Shown here piece after piece: positions 1 to 7,085 of a stretch of DNA of 64,000 nt (the first letter of the stretch is position 1; each line of letters starts with the position of its first letter). This stretch comes from DASYTH01 sp045806965. GTDB taxonomy: Bacteria > Actinomycetota > Actinomycetes > Mycobacteriales > Pseudonocardiaceae. The translations under genes and the position numbers were made by a program. The stretch is taken from assembly GCA_045806965.1 (NCBI GenBank), contig JBJMIG010000066.1, forward strand, positions 77,585-141,584, written 5' to 3'. The notes below the pieces were generated by a model. The model worked only from the letters and a program-made list of their open reading frames with translations. It made no database searches and had not been told where the DNA came from.

Positions 1-69
1 CAGGGGGACGTGCGGGGTGCCGATGCCCCGACAGCATGGTTCACATCAGCAACCAGACAGGGAGAAACC

Positions 70-1020
70 ATGATCGAGGCAGTCGGCCTCACCAAACGGT
101 ACGGGCGGACGCTGGCCGTCGACGATCTGTCCTTCACCGTCGCGGCTGGCCGGGTCACCGGGTTCCTCGGCCCCAACGGCGCCGGCAAGTCGACGACCAT
201 GCGCATGATCCTCGGCCTCGACGCGCCGACCGCGGGCGGCGTGCGCATCGACGGCAAGCGCTACCGCGAGCTGCACAACCCGCTGCGCATGGTCGGTGCG
301 CTGCTGGACGCCAAGTGGGTGCACCCGAACCGCTCGGCCCGGGCCCATCTGCGCTGGCTGGCCAAGTCCAACAACCTGCCGGCCCGTCGGGTCGACGAGG
401 TGCTCGAGATCGTCGGTCTGACCGCGGTGGCCAACCGCCGCGCCGGCGGGTTCTCGCTCGGCATGTCACAGCGGCTGGGGATCGCCGCCTCGCTGCTCGG
501 CGACCCGCAGGTGCTGCTGTTCGACGAGCCGGTGAACGGCCTCGACCCCGAGGGCATCCTCTGGATCCGGAAGTTCATGCACCGGCTGGCCGACGAGGGC
601 CGAACCGTATTCGTGTCCAGTCATCTGCTCTCCGAGATGGCGCTCACCGCGCAGGATCTCATCGTGATCGGCAAGGGCAAGCTGATCGCGCAGAGCAGCA
701 CCGAGGAGTTCGTCGCCCACGCCACCGAGAGCTCGGTCCTCGTGCGCAGCCCGCAACTGGCCGACCTGCGCTCGGCGCTGCGCCGAGCCGAGGCGACCGT
801 CCGGGACGAGGGCGACACCTTGGTCGTGACCGGAATGGACAGTGCGTCGATCGGCGAACTGGCCGCGGCCAGCGGTGCGGTGCTGCACGAGCTCAGCCCG
901 CAGCGCGGCTCGCTCGAGGAGGCCTTCATCCAGCTCACCGGCGACTCCGTCGAGTACCACGCCGGCCTCGGCATCGACAACAAGCCGGCCGACCTGGTCA
1001 GCGCCGCGAACGGGAAGTGA
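70..1020 (+). CDS. ABC transporter ATP-binding protein (drug/lipid export type)
   Basis: This 316-residue ATPase powers an ABC-2-type exporter whose permease is the next gene. Walker A (GPNGAGKST) lies at residues 34-42, the signature region (FSLGMSQR, a variant of LSGGQ) at 128-135, Walker B (VLLFDEP) at 148-154 and the switch histidine in SSHLL near 185. The C-terminal ~100 residues are the variable extension common in multidrug/antibiotic-resistance ATPases. I chose the ATG at 70 because a purine-rich GGGAGAAACC stretch precedes it and the nucleotide-binding fold begins immediately. The stop is 4 nt before the permease start, so the two genes are surely cotranscribed. The substrate cannot be told from sequence. 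Confidence 0.9.
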   Translation: MIEAVGLTKRYGRTLAVDDLSFTVAAGRVTGFLGPNGAGKSTTMRMILGLDAPTAGGVRIDGKRYRELHNPLRMVGALLDAKWVHPNRSARAHLRWLAKSNNLPARRVDEVLEIVGLTAVANRRAGGFSLGMSQRLGIAASLLGDPQVLLFDEPVNGLDPEGILWIRKFMHRLADEGRTVFVSSHLLSEMALTAQDLIVIGKGKLIAQSSTEEFVAHATESSVLVRSPQLADLRSALRRAEATVRDEGDTLVVTGMDSASIGELAAASGAVLHELSPQRGSLEEAFIQLTGDSVEYHAGLGIDNKPADLVSAANGK

Positions 1021-1024
1021 ACCG

Positions 1025-1786
1025 ATGACTCTGCTCGCCGTCGAACGAATCAAACTGTTCACCACGCGCTCGCCGCTGTGGTGCACCCTGGTCGCCCTTG
1101 GCGTGACCGTCGGCTTCGCCGCGCTCATCGCCGGGGTGGACAACGAGAACCCGGTGACCGTCGCCAGCACCCAGTTCGGCTACAACTTCGGTCTGGTCGT
1201 GGTGATGGTGATGGCCGCACTGGCGATCACCACGGAGTACCGGTTCAGCACCATCCGGGCGACCTTCCAGGCCATCCCGAACCGCAATGCGGTGCTGCTG
1301 GCCAAGACCACCGTGGTGGCGCTGTTCGCCGGACTGATCGGGCTGGTCGGCGCGTTCGGCTCGGTGGCCATCTCCAAGCTCATCCGGCCCAACGCCGACC
1401 TGGCGATCAACACCGCCTTCGAGTGGCGGGCGGTGGCCGGTGTCGCACTCGTCTACGCCGTCGCCGCGGTGATCGCGGTCTCGGTCGGCTCACTGGTCCG
1501 GCACTCGGCCGGCGCCATCTCGCTGCTGCTGATCTACACCCAGCTGGTGGAGGGACTGGTCTCGCTGATCCCCAAGGTCGGCGACGACATCCAGAAGTGG
1601 ATGCCGTTCTACGTGGCCAACCGGTTCCTGACCGGTAACCCGGACCTGACCGCCCGTCCGATCGGCGAGGGTCCGCCTCCGTCGGAGACAGTGCTCAGCC
1701 CGTGGTGGGCGCTGGCCTACTTCGCCGGGATCGCGCTGGTGTTCCTGACCACCGCGCTGTTCGTGGCGAACAAGCGGGACGCGTAA
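1025..1786 (+). CDS. ABC-2-type transporter permease
   Basis: This 253-residue integral membrane protein has about six hydrophobic segments: around residues 18-37, 55-72, 95-120, 137-157, 160-180 and 225-245. That is the usual topology of the small ABC-2 permeases that pair with the ATPase immediately upstream (4-nt gap). The short cytoplasmic N-terminus (LLAVERIKLFTTRSPLW) is typical of the family. The pair probably exports a hydrophobic compound or lipid; nothing in the neighbourhood fixes the substrate. The gene ends just before a strong hairpin, so this looks like the end of the transcript. Confidence 0.85.
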   Translation: MTLLAVERIKLFTTRSPLWCTLVALGVTVGFAALIAGVDNENPVTVASTQFGYNFGLVVVMVMAALAITTEYRFSTIRATFQAIPNRNAVLLAKTTVVALFAGLIGLVGAFGSVAISKLIRPNADLAINTAFEWRAVAGVALVYAVAAVIAVSVGSLVRHSAGAISLLLIYTQLVEGLVSLIPKVGDDIQKWMPFYVANRFLTGNPDLTARPIGEGPPPSETVLSPWWALAYFAGIALVFLTTALFVANKRDA

Positions 1787-1882
1787 CCGCGGCCGGCCGG
1801 CGACGTCGAAACCGGTCACACCAAGGCAAACCACAGGGGAGTCCCTCCCGGCGCATCGGGGCGCGGGGGCAGGGGACAGGGG

Positions 1883-1930
1883 AATTTCGAGCCCGGGCCA
1901 TCTTCGGGGGGTGGCCCGGGCTCGAAATTT
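1883..1930 (+). terminator. Rho-independent-type hairpin after the ABC transporter
   Basis: A perfect 18-bp inverted repeat (AATTTCGAGCCCGGGCCA and its complement) with an 11-nt loop is followed by a short T run (TTTT). It lies about 100 nt after the permease stop and before the next rightward gene, as expected for the operon terminator. Confidence 0.8.
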
Positions 1931-2070
1931 TGGCGTGTTTTGTACAGCAGACTTTGGGGTAAAGACCACGTTAAGCTGATATGAGTTTTGTCACACCCTA
2001 CGGACAGGCGCGGTACCGACCCTGTCAGATCGATAGTGACTGGCCGCCGACCTGTCTTGGAGGTTGACCG

Positions 2071-2667
2071 TTGACGGTGGTTGACACCAGCGTGCCCCCA
2101 GAAGTCGCCCCTCCGGAAGAGAGTCATCCGCCGAGCCCGCCCGACCTGCGCGTAGAACCCACTGTCGGCCTCGAATGGTCGCAGGCCATCGAGCAGTGGG
2201 GCGGCGAACGGGCCAACAGCCCCGCGGACGCCCGCAACGCATGGGTGCACCGGGCTCCCGAGAAGCAGGTCCTCACGTTCTACTTGGCCGCGCGCGAACA
2301 CGACCCTCGGCTGCCCGCCCCATGGTGGCTGCGGGCGCTGGCCGCGGGGGTGATCCGGTCGCGGTCCGAGGGCCTCGCCGTCGAGGACCGGGTGGCGAAG
2401 CTGCTGGCCTCGCGCCCCGGCTGGGTGTTCGTGCCCTGGGCGGCGGAGGGCGATTCCGGTTTCTGGGAGTACATGCCGTCCGAACGCACGCTGAGCGTTC
2501 CCGGGGTGCCGACCACGCTCCTGCTCACCGACCGCCACCAGGGCTGGATCGACGTGATCCCGGTGCACGCCGGTGCGACTCCGGCGCCGATTCCGGTGCA
2601 GGGCCTTGCCGACCTGCGCGCCAACCTGGCTCGGCTGGAGTCGCTGCGGCCTAGCATCACGGAGTGA
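2071..2667 (+). CDS. conserved hypothetical protein upstream of trmB
   Basis: A 198-residue soluble protein that I do not recognise. The first ~30 residues are Pro/Glu-rich and look disordered; the rest is a mixed alpha/beta domain without signal peptide or membrane segment, with several Trp residues (EWSQAIEQW, PWWLRAL, GFWEY, GWIDV). I chose TTG at 2071 because GGAGG sits 7-8 nt upstream. Its TGA overlaps the GTG of trmB by 4 nt (GTGA), so it is translationally coupled to a tRNA methyltransferase; whether the functions are linked is unknown. Confidence 0.7.
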   Translation: MTVVDTSVPPEVAPPEESHPPSPPDLRVEPTVGLEWSQAIEQWGGERANSPADARNAWVHRAPEKQVLTFYLAAREHDPRLPAPWWLRALAAGVIRSRSEGLAVEDRVAKLLASRPGWVFVPWAAEGDSGFWEYMPSERTLSVPGVPTTLLLTDRHQGWIDVIPVHAGATPAPIPVQGLADLRANLARLESLRPSITE

Positions 2668-3371
2668 TTCCGACCGGACAGAGCCAGCGTTCCGTCGTCA
2701 GCTTCGTGCACCGCGGCCGGCGGATGAGCGCCGGCCAGGCCAGGACATGGCAGCGAAGCTGGGGACGGCTCGGCCGGGATCTGGCCGACCTGCCCGACGG
2801 ACCGCTGGACACCGACGCCTGGTTCGGCCGCCACGCGCCGGTGGTGCTGGAGATCGGCTCGGGGATGGGTGAGACCACCGCGGCGCTGGCCGCCGCCGCG
2901 CCCGAGGTGAACTACCTGGCCGTCGAGGTCTACCAGCCGGGCCTCGCCCAGCTGATGATGCGGGCCGAGGCACTCGGCCTCGAGCACCTGCGGCTGGTGC
3001 GCGGGGACGCGGTGGCGCTGCTCGCCGAGCACATCGCCCCGGCCGCGCTGGCGGAGGTGCGGATCTTCTTCCCGGATCCGTGGCCGAAGACCAAGCACCA
3101 CAAGCGCCGCCTGGTGCGCCCCGACTTCGTGGCCATGGTGGCCGCCCGGCTGGCGCCCGGCGGCCGGCTGCGGCTGGCCACCGACTGGGCGCCGTACGCC
3201 GAGGAGATGATGGCGGTCTGCGCCGCCGAACCGGCCCTGCGCAACGTCTATCCGGACCTGCCGGGCGGGTGGGCGCCCCGGCCGTCGTGGCGCGGAGTGA
3301 CCAAGTTCGAGGGCCGCGCCGAGGCGGCCGGGCGGGTCAGCCGGGACCTCGTGTTCGAGCGGTCGCCCTAG
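2664..3371 (+). CDS. trmB: tRNA (guanine-N7-)-methyltransferase
   Basis: TrmB methylates N7 of G46 in the variable loop of several tRNAs using S-adenosylmethionine. The 235-residue protein has the SAM-binding motif LEIGSGMGETT near residue 68 and the family signature FFPDPWPKTKHHKRR near residue 135, which carries the substrate-binding Asp and basic residues. The C-terminal block (WRGVTKFEGRAE) also matches the family. The GTG start overlaps the preceding gene's stop by 4 nt. An amidohydrolase gene follows after 44 nt on the same strand. Confidence 0.95.
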   Translation: MIPTGQSQRSVVSFVHRGRRMSAGQARTWQRSWGRLGRDLADLPDGPLDTDAWFGRHAPVVLEIGSGMGETTAALAAAAPEVNYLAVEVYQPGLAQLMMRAEALGLEHLRLVRGDAVALLAEHIAPAALAEVRIFFPDPWPKTKHHKRRLVRPDFVAMVAARLAPGGRLRLATDWAPYAEEMMAVCAAEPALRNVYPDLPGGWAPRPSWRGVTKFEGRAEAAGRVSRDLVFERSP

Positions 3372-3415
3372 CGGGAAGTTTCTCGCCGGCCGCGCCGTCC
3401 TGGCAGGATCGGTCC

Positions 3416-4735
3416 ATGCGGTCGCCGTTCCGGTTGCGTGCCCCCGTCGTGCTGCCCTGTGATCCGGCCTGCTCGGTGCTCCGCGACGCCGTGCTGGACG
3501 TCGGCGCGGACGGCCGGATCGGCTACTGCGGCCCGGCGCACGCGGCGCCGCCGGAGCCGGAGCTGGTCCAGGACCTCCCCGGGATCCTGTTGCCCGGCCT
3601 GGTGAACGCGCACGCGCACAGTCCGATGACGGTGCTCCGCGGCATGGGCGGTGACCTGCCGCTGCTGCGCTGGCTGCACGAGGTGATCTGGCCGGCCGAG
3701 GCGTCGCTCACCCCGGCCGACATCGAGGCCGGCATGCTGCTCGGCTCGGTGGAGATGCTCCGCGCGGGGGTCACCACCAGTACCGAGATGTACTTCCACG
3801 GCGACGCGCTGGTCCGTGCGGTGTTGGCGTCCGGGGCCCGGTTGGTGGCGACCATGGCGATCCTCGACGCGCCCGCATGGGACTGGCGCGGGATGCTGGA
3901 GTCGATCAATGCCTGGATCGACGTCGACGGGCTGCGGCACGGCCCGGACGAACGAATCGAGGTGGGCTACGGCCCGCACTCCGCGTACACGCTGCCGCCG
4001 GAGGCCCTGACCATGATCGGCGAGGCGGCCCGGGCCCGGAACGCCCTGGTGCAGATCCATGTCGCGGAGTCGGCCGCCGAGGACGCGGTCCAACGGGAGC
4101 GCTACGGCTCGGTGCCGGCCATGCTGGACCAGTTGGGGTTGCTCGGCGGCCGGGTGCTGGCCGCGCACGCGGTGCACCTGTCCGATGCCGACATCGAGAC
4201 CTTCGCTCGCGCCGGCACGGCGGTCGCGCACTGCCCTGGCTCGAACGCGAAGCTGGCCTCCGGCATTGCCCGGCTCCGCGACCTGCGCGCCGCCGGCGTT
4301 GTGGTCGGGCTCGGCACCGACGGTCCGGCCAGCAACGACGACCTCGACCTGTGGGAGGAGATGCGGCTGGCCGCGTTGCTCGCGCGCCTGTCCACGATGG
4401 ACTCCGCGGCGCTCAGCGGAGTGGACGCGCTGCTGATGTCCACCCGAGGCGGCGCGCAGGCCCTCGGCCGCGACGACATCGGCGCGCTGGAGGCCGGCCG
4501 CTGGGCGGACCTGGTACACGTCGACGTGGACGACCCGGCCTTCACCGGCGGCCTTGACGTGCCGGACCGGCAGGTGCTGGCGAACCTGGTGTGGGCCGCC
4601 GGATCCCGCGTGGTGCGCGACGTCTGGGTGGCCGGCGAGCGGGTGGTCGCCGGCCGCGAGACGACCAGGGTCGACCGGGCGCGGGTGCAGGCCGAGGCGA
4701 GTGCGGTGACCCAGCGGTTGCTGTCGGCCGGGTGA
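3416..4735 (+). CDS. amidohydrolase, MTA/SAH deaminase (TrzN/AtzA) family
   Basis: A 439-residue metal-dependent hydrolase. The N-terminal metal ligands are in NAHAHSPM near residue 64, further ligand histidines in QIHVAES near 215 and AAHAVHL near 250, and the catalytic Asp in GLGTDGPAS near 302. This arrangement is that of the 5-methylthioadenosine/S-adenosylhomocysteine deaminase and chlorohydrolase branch, which deaminates purine-like substrates. It sits 44 nt after trmB, a SAM-dependent enzyme, so an SAH- or MTA-related substrate is attractive but unproven. I chose ATG at 3416, where similarity to the family's N-terminal beta-sandwich begins. Confidence 0.8.
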   Translation: MRSPFRLRAPVVLPCDPACSVLRDAVLDVGADGRIGYCGPAHAAPPEPELVQDLPGILLPGLVNAHAHSPMTVLRGMGGDLPLLRWLHEVIWPAEASLTPADIEAGMLLGSVEMLRAGVTTSTEMYFHGDALVRAVLASGARLVATMAILDAPAWDWRGMLESINAWIDVDGLRHGPDERIEVGYGPHSAYTLPPEALTMIGEAARARNALVQIHVAESAAEDAVQRERYGSVPAMLDQLGLLGGRVLAAHAVHLSDADIETFARAGTAVAHCPGSNAKLASGIARLRDLRAAGVVVGLGTDGPASNDDLDLWEEMRLAALLARLSTMDSAALSGVDALLMSTRGGAQALGRDDIGALEAGRWADLVHVDVDDPAFTGGLDVPDRQVLANLVWAAGSRVVRDVWVAGERVVAGRETTRVDRARVQAEASAVTQRLLSAG

Positions 4736-4738
4736 TCG

Positions 4739-4758
4739 CGCTCCGGTCACGCGGAGCG
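4739..4758. terminator. bidirectional terminator between amidohydrolase and ino1
   Basis: A 7-bp perfect inverted repeat (CGCTCCG / CGGAGCG) with a 6-nt loop lies in the 28-nt gap between two convergent genes. There is no clear T run, so this is inferred from position and symmetry. Confidence 0.5.
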
Positions 4759-4763
4759 GCTGG

Positions 4764-5846
4764 TTACCGCTCCAACTCGCCGCGGATGAAGCGCTCGACC
4801 GCCTCGTGCGCCTCGACGTCGGAGTACTGCTCCGGCGGCGACTTCATGAAGTAGGCGGAGGCAGAGCGCAGCGGGCCGCCGACGCCGCGGTCGAGCGCGA
4901 TCTTCGCGGCCCGCACCGCGTCGATGATCACTCCGGCGGAGTTGGGCGAGTCCCACACCTCGAGCTTGTACTCCAGGTTCAGCGGCACGTCCCCGAAGGT
5001 CTTGCCCTCCAGCCGAACGTAGGCCCACTTGCGGTCGTCCAGCCAGGGCACGTGGTCGGAAGGTCCGATGTGGACCGAAGCGCGCTCCATCTCGTGCGGG
5101 ATCTGCGAGGTGACCGACTGGGTCTTGGAGATCTTCTTGGACTGCAGGCGCTTGCGCTCCAGCATGTTCATGAAGTCCATGTTGCCGCCGAAGTTGAGCT
5201 GGTAGGTGCGCATCAGCTCCACTCCGCGGTCCTCGAACAGCTTGGCAAGCACCCGGTGCGTGATGGTGGCGCCGACCTGGGACTTGATGTCGTCGCCGAT
5301 GATCGGCACGCCCGCCTCGGTGAACCTGGCCGCCCACTCCGGGTCCGATGCGATGAACACCGGCAGTGCGTTGACGAAGGCGACCCCGGCCTCGATCGCG
5401 CACTGCGCGTAGAACCGGTCCGCGTCCTCCGAGCCGACCGGGAGGTAGGAGACCAGCACCTGGGCCCCCGACTCGCGCAGCGCGGCGACCACGTCGACCG
5501 GGCGCTCGTCCGACTCGTCGATGATCTCCCGGTAGTACTCGCCGAGCCCGTCTAAGGTGTGCCCGCGCTGGACGGTGACGCCGAGCGGCGGCACGTCGCA
5601 GATCTTGATCGTGTTGTTCTCACTGGCCACGATGGCCTCGGACAGGTCGCGACCGACCTTCTTGGCGTCCACGTCGAACGCCGCGACGAACTCGATGTCG
5701 CGCACGTGGTAGTCGCCGAACTGGACGTGCATCAGGCCGGGCACCCGGGAGGCCGGGTCGGCGTCGCGGTAGAAGTGCACGCCCTGCACGAGCGATGCCG
5801 CGCAGTTCCCGATCCCGACGACGGCTACCCGAACAGACTCGCCCAT
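4764..5846 (-). CDS. ino1: inositol-3-phosphate synthase
   Basis: This enzyme makes 1L-myo-inositol 1-phosphate from glucose 6-phosphate with NAD+. It is the first step toward phosphatidylinositol lipids and mycothiol in actinobacteria. The 360-residue protein is of the short actinobacterial type, with an N-terminal NAD-binding motif (VGIGNCAASLVQG, residues 10-22) and conserved blocks INALPVFIASD-like and IIGDDIKSQVGATITHR. Start ATG at 5846 has AAGGAG 6 nt upstream. A PadR regulator lies 46 nt upstream on the same strand, the same arrangement as the mycobacterial ino1-PadR pair, so the regulator probably controls this gene. Confidence 0.95.
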   Translation of the reverse strand: MGESVRVAVVGIGNCAASLVQGVHFYRDADPASRVPGLMHVQFGDYHVRDIEFVAAFDVDAKKVGRDLSEAIVASENNTIKICDVPPLGVTVQRGHTLDGLGEYYREIIDESDERPVDVVAALRESGAQVLVSYLPVGSEDADRFYAQCAIEAGVAFVNALPVFIASDPEWAARFTEAGVPIIGDDIKSQVGATITHRVLAKLFEDRGVELMRTYQLNFGGNMDFMNMLERKRLQSKKISKTQSVTSQIPHEMERASVHIGPSDHVPWLDDRKWAYVRLEGKTFGDVPLNLEYKLEVWDSPNSAGVIIDAVRAAKIALDRGVGGPLRSASAYFMKSPPEQYSDVEAHEAVERFIRGELER

Positions 5847-5892
5847 CCCGTACTCCTTCTCGTCTCATGCCCGCGGCCCCGGCCGCGGAGCC

Positions 5893-6459
5893 TCAGTTGG
5901 GTGCGCCGCCCCGTTGCTCGCGCTGCTCGTCCGCGATCAGCTCGTTGAGCCACCGCACCTCCCGCTCGCTGCTCTCCAGCCCCAGCCGGTGCAGCTCCCG
6001 GGTGTACTTGTCGATCTGCTCGCCGGCACGGGCCATGGCGGCGCGCAAACCCTCCCGGCGCTCCTCGACCCGGCGCCTGCGGCCTTCCAGGATGCGCATC
6101 CTGATCTCGGCCGGCGTCCGGGAGAAGAACGCCATGTGCACGCCGAAACCCTCGTCGTCCCACGTTTGCGGACCGGTGTCCGCGAGCAGCTGGGCGAACC
6201 GCTCCTTGCCCTCGGCGGTCAGCTTGTAGACCCGTTTCGCCCGCCGGCCCCAGGACCTGGCCGCGGCCCGGTCGTCCGCCTCGACCGGCGGCGCCTCCTC
6301 GACGATCAGGCCGGCCCGCAGCAGCCGACGTAGCGTCGGGTACAGCGAGCCGTAGGAGAACGCGCGTAGTGTGCCGAGCATCTCGTAGAGCCGTTTGCGC
6401 AGCTCATAGCCGTGCATCGGGGCCTCGTGCAGCAGCCCGAGAATCGCGAACTCGAGCAT
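5893..6459 (-). CDS. PadR-family transcriptional regulator
   Basis: A 188-residue DNA-binding protein. The N-terminal winged helix is typical PadR (MLEFAILGLLHEAPMHGYELRKRL, then FSYGSLYPTLRRLLRAGLI), and the C-terminal Vir_C-like helical half (about 100-185) serves in dimerisation. I chose ATG at 6459 rather than the GTG at 6465 because GAGGGGG lies 5 nt upstream and PadR proteins begin MLE. It is the first gene of a leftward unit with ino1. A near-palindrome overlapping the likely -10 (6501-6517) suggests autoregulation. Homologues occupy the same position upstream of ino1 in mycobacteria. Confidence 0.9.
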   Translation of the reverse strand: MLEFAILGLLHEAPMHGYELRKRLYEMLGTLRAFSYGSLYPTLRRLLRAGLIVEEAPPVEADDRAAARSWGRRAKRVYKLTAEGKERFAQLLADTGPQTWDDEGFGVHMAFFSRTPAEIRMRILEGRRRRVEERREGLRAAMARAGEQIDKYTRELHRLGLESSEREVRWLNELIADEQREQRGGAPN

Positions 6460-6500
6460 CGGCACCCCCTCGACAACAGTGAGCTGACCTACCGGCCCAC

Positions 6501-6517
6501 TATATCGCTCCGATACA
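6501..6517. promoter_or_regulatory. candidate PadR operator overlapping the padR -10
   Basis: TATATCG-CTC-CGATACA has 7-nt arms with 6 of 7 pairs. On the minus strand TATAGT (about 6504-6499) could be the -10 of the PadR/ino1 unit, so a repressor bound here would block it. The site also lies in the 155-nt divergent region serving the DUF5318 gene. Confidence 0.5.
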
Positions 6518-6601
6518 TCTCGGGGTTAAACCGTGTCGATCATCACCGCCCCAGCGTGTCCCGTCGACCAAACGGTGTCTCGACGTGATAACGACGCCGC
6601 G

Positions 6602-6607
6602 TACGCT
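6602..6607 (+). promoter_or_regulatory. -10 element (TACGCT) for leaderless DUF5318 mRNA
   Basis: TACGCT ends 6 nt before the GTG at 6614, so transcription would start at the start codon itself. No Shine-Dalgarno sequence is present. No convincing -35 is visible. Confidence 0.55.
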
Positions 6608-6613
6608 GTCCTC

Positions 6614-7018
6614 GTGCAAAGTCAGCGGCAGGTGGTCGACTACGCGTTGCAGCGCAAGGCGCTGCTCGCCGATGTCTACTCGGGCCGGGTCGGCACCAGT
6701 GAGGTGTGCGACGCGAGCCCGTACCTGCTGCGTGCCGCCAAGTTCCATGGTCAGCCGAGCGACGTGACCTGTCCTGTGTGCCGCAAGGAACCGCTCACCA
6801 GGGTGTCCTGGGTGTACGGGGACGCGCTCAAGCACGCAGCGGGATCGGCGCGGGCGCCCGTGGAACTGGCCCGCATGGCAGCGCTGTTCGAGGAGTTCAC
6901 CGTCTACGTGGTCGAGGTTTGCCGCACCTGCAGTTGGAACCACCTGGTGCAGTCATACGTCCTGGGAACAGGGGGCCTCGACGCCCGCAAGCCACGTAGG
7001 AGGACAGCCGCGGAGTGA
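6614..7018 (+). CDS. DUF5318 family zinc-ribbon protein
   Basis: A 134-residue conserved actinobacterial protein of unknown function, orthologous by position and sequence to the gene just before ponA1 in mycobacteria. Two Cys pairs, CPVCRKE near residue 55 and CRTCSWN near 107, should form a zinc ribbon. The block EVCDASPYLLRAAKFHG near residue 28 is highly conserved in the family. I chose GTG at 6614 (M-Q-S-Q-R-Q-V-V) over a longer in-frame start at 6533 because the family begins there and a -10 hexamer sits 6 nt upstream. It precedes the PBP gene by 67 nt and is likely cotranscribed. Confidence 0.85.
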   Translation: MQSQRQVVDYALQRKALLADVYSGRVGTSEVCDASPYLLRAAKFHGQPSDVTCPVCRKEPLTRVSWVYGDALKHAAGSARAPVELARMAALFEEFTVYVVEVCRTCSWNHLVQSYVLGTGGLDARKPRRRTAAE

Positions 7019-7085
7019 GCCCGACCGACCACCGTGCCCATTTTCGCAGGTTGCACCCATCGCAGTTGCACTGGAAGGCCCATTC

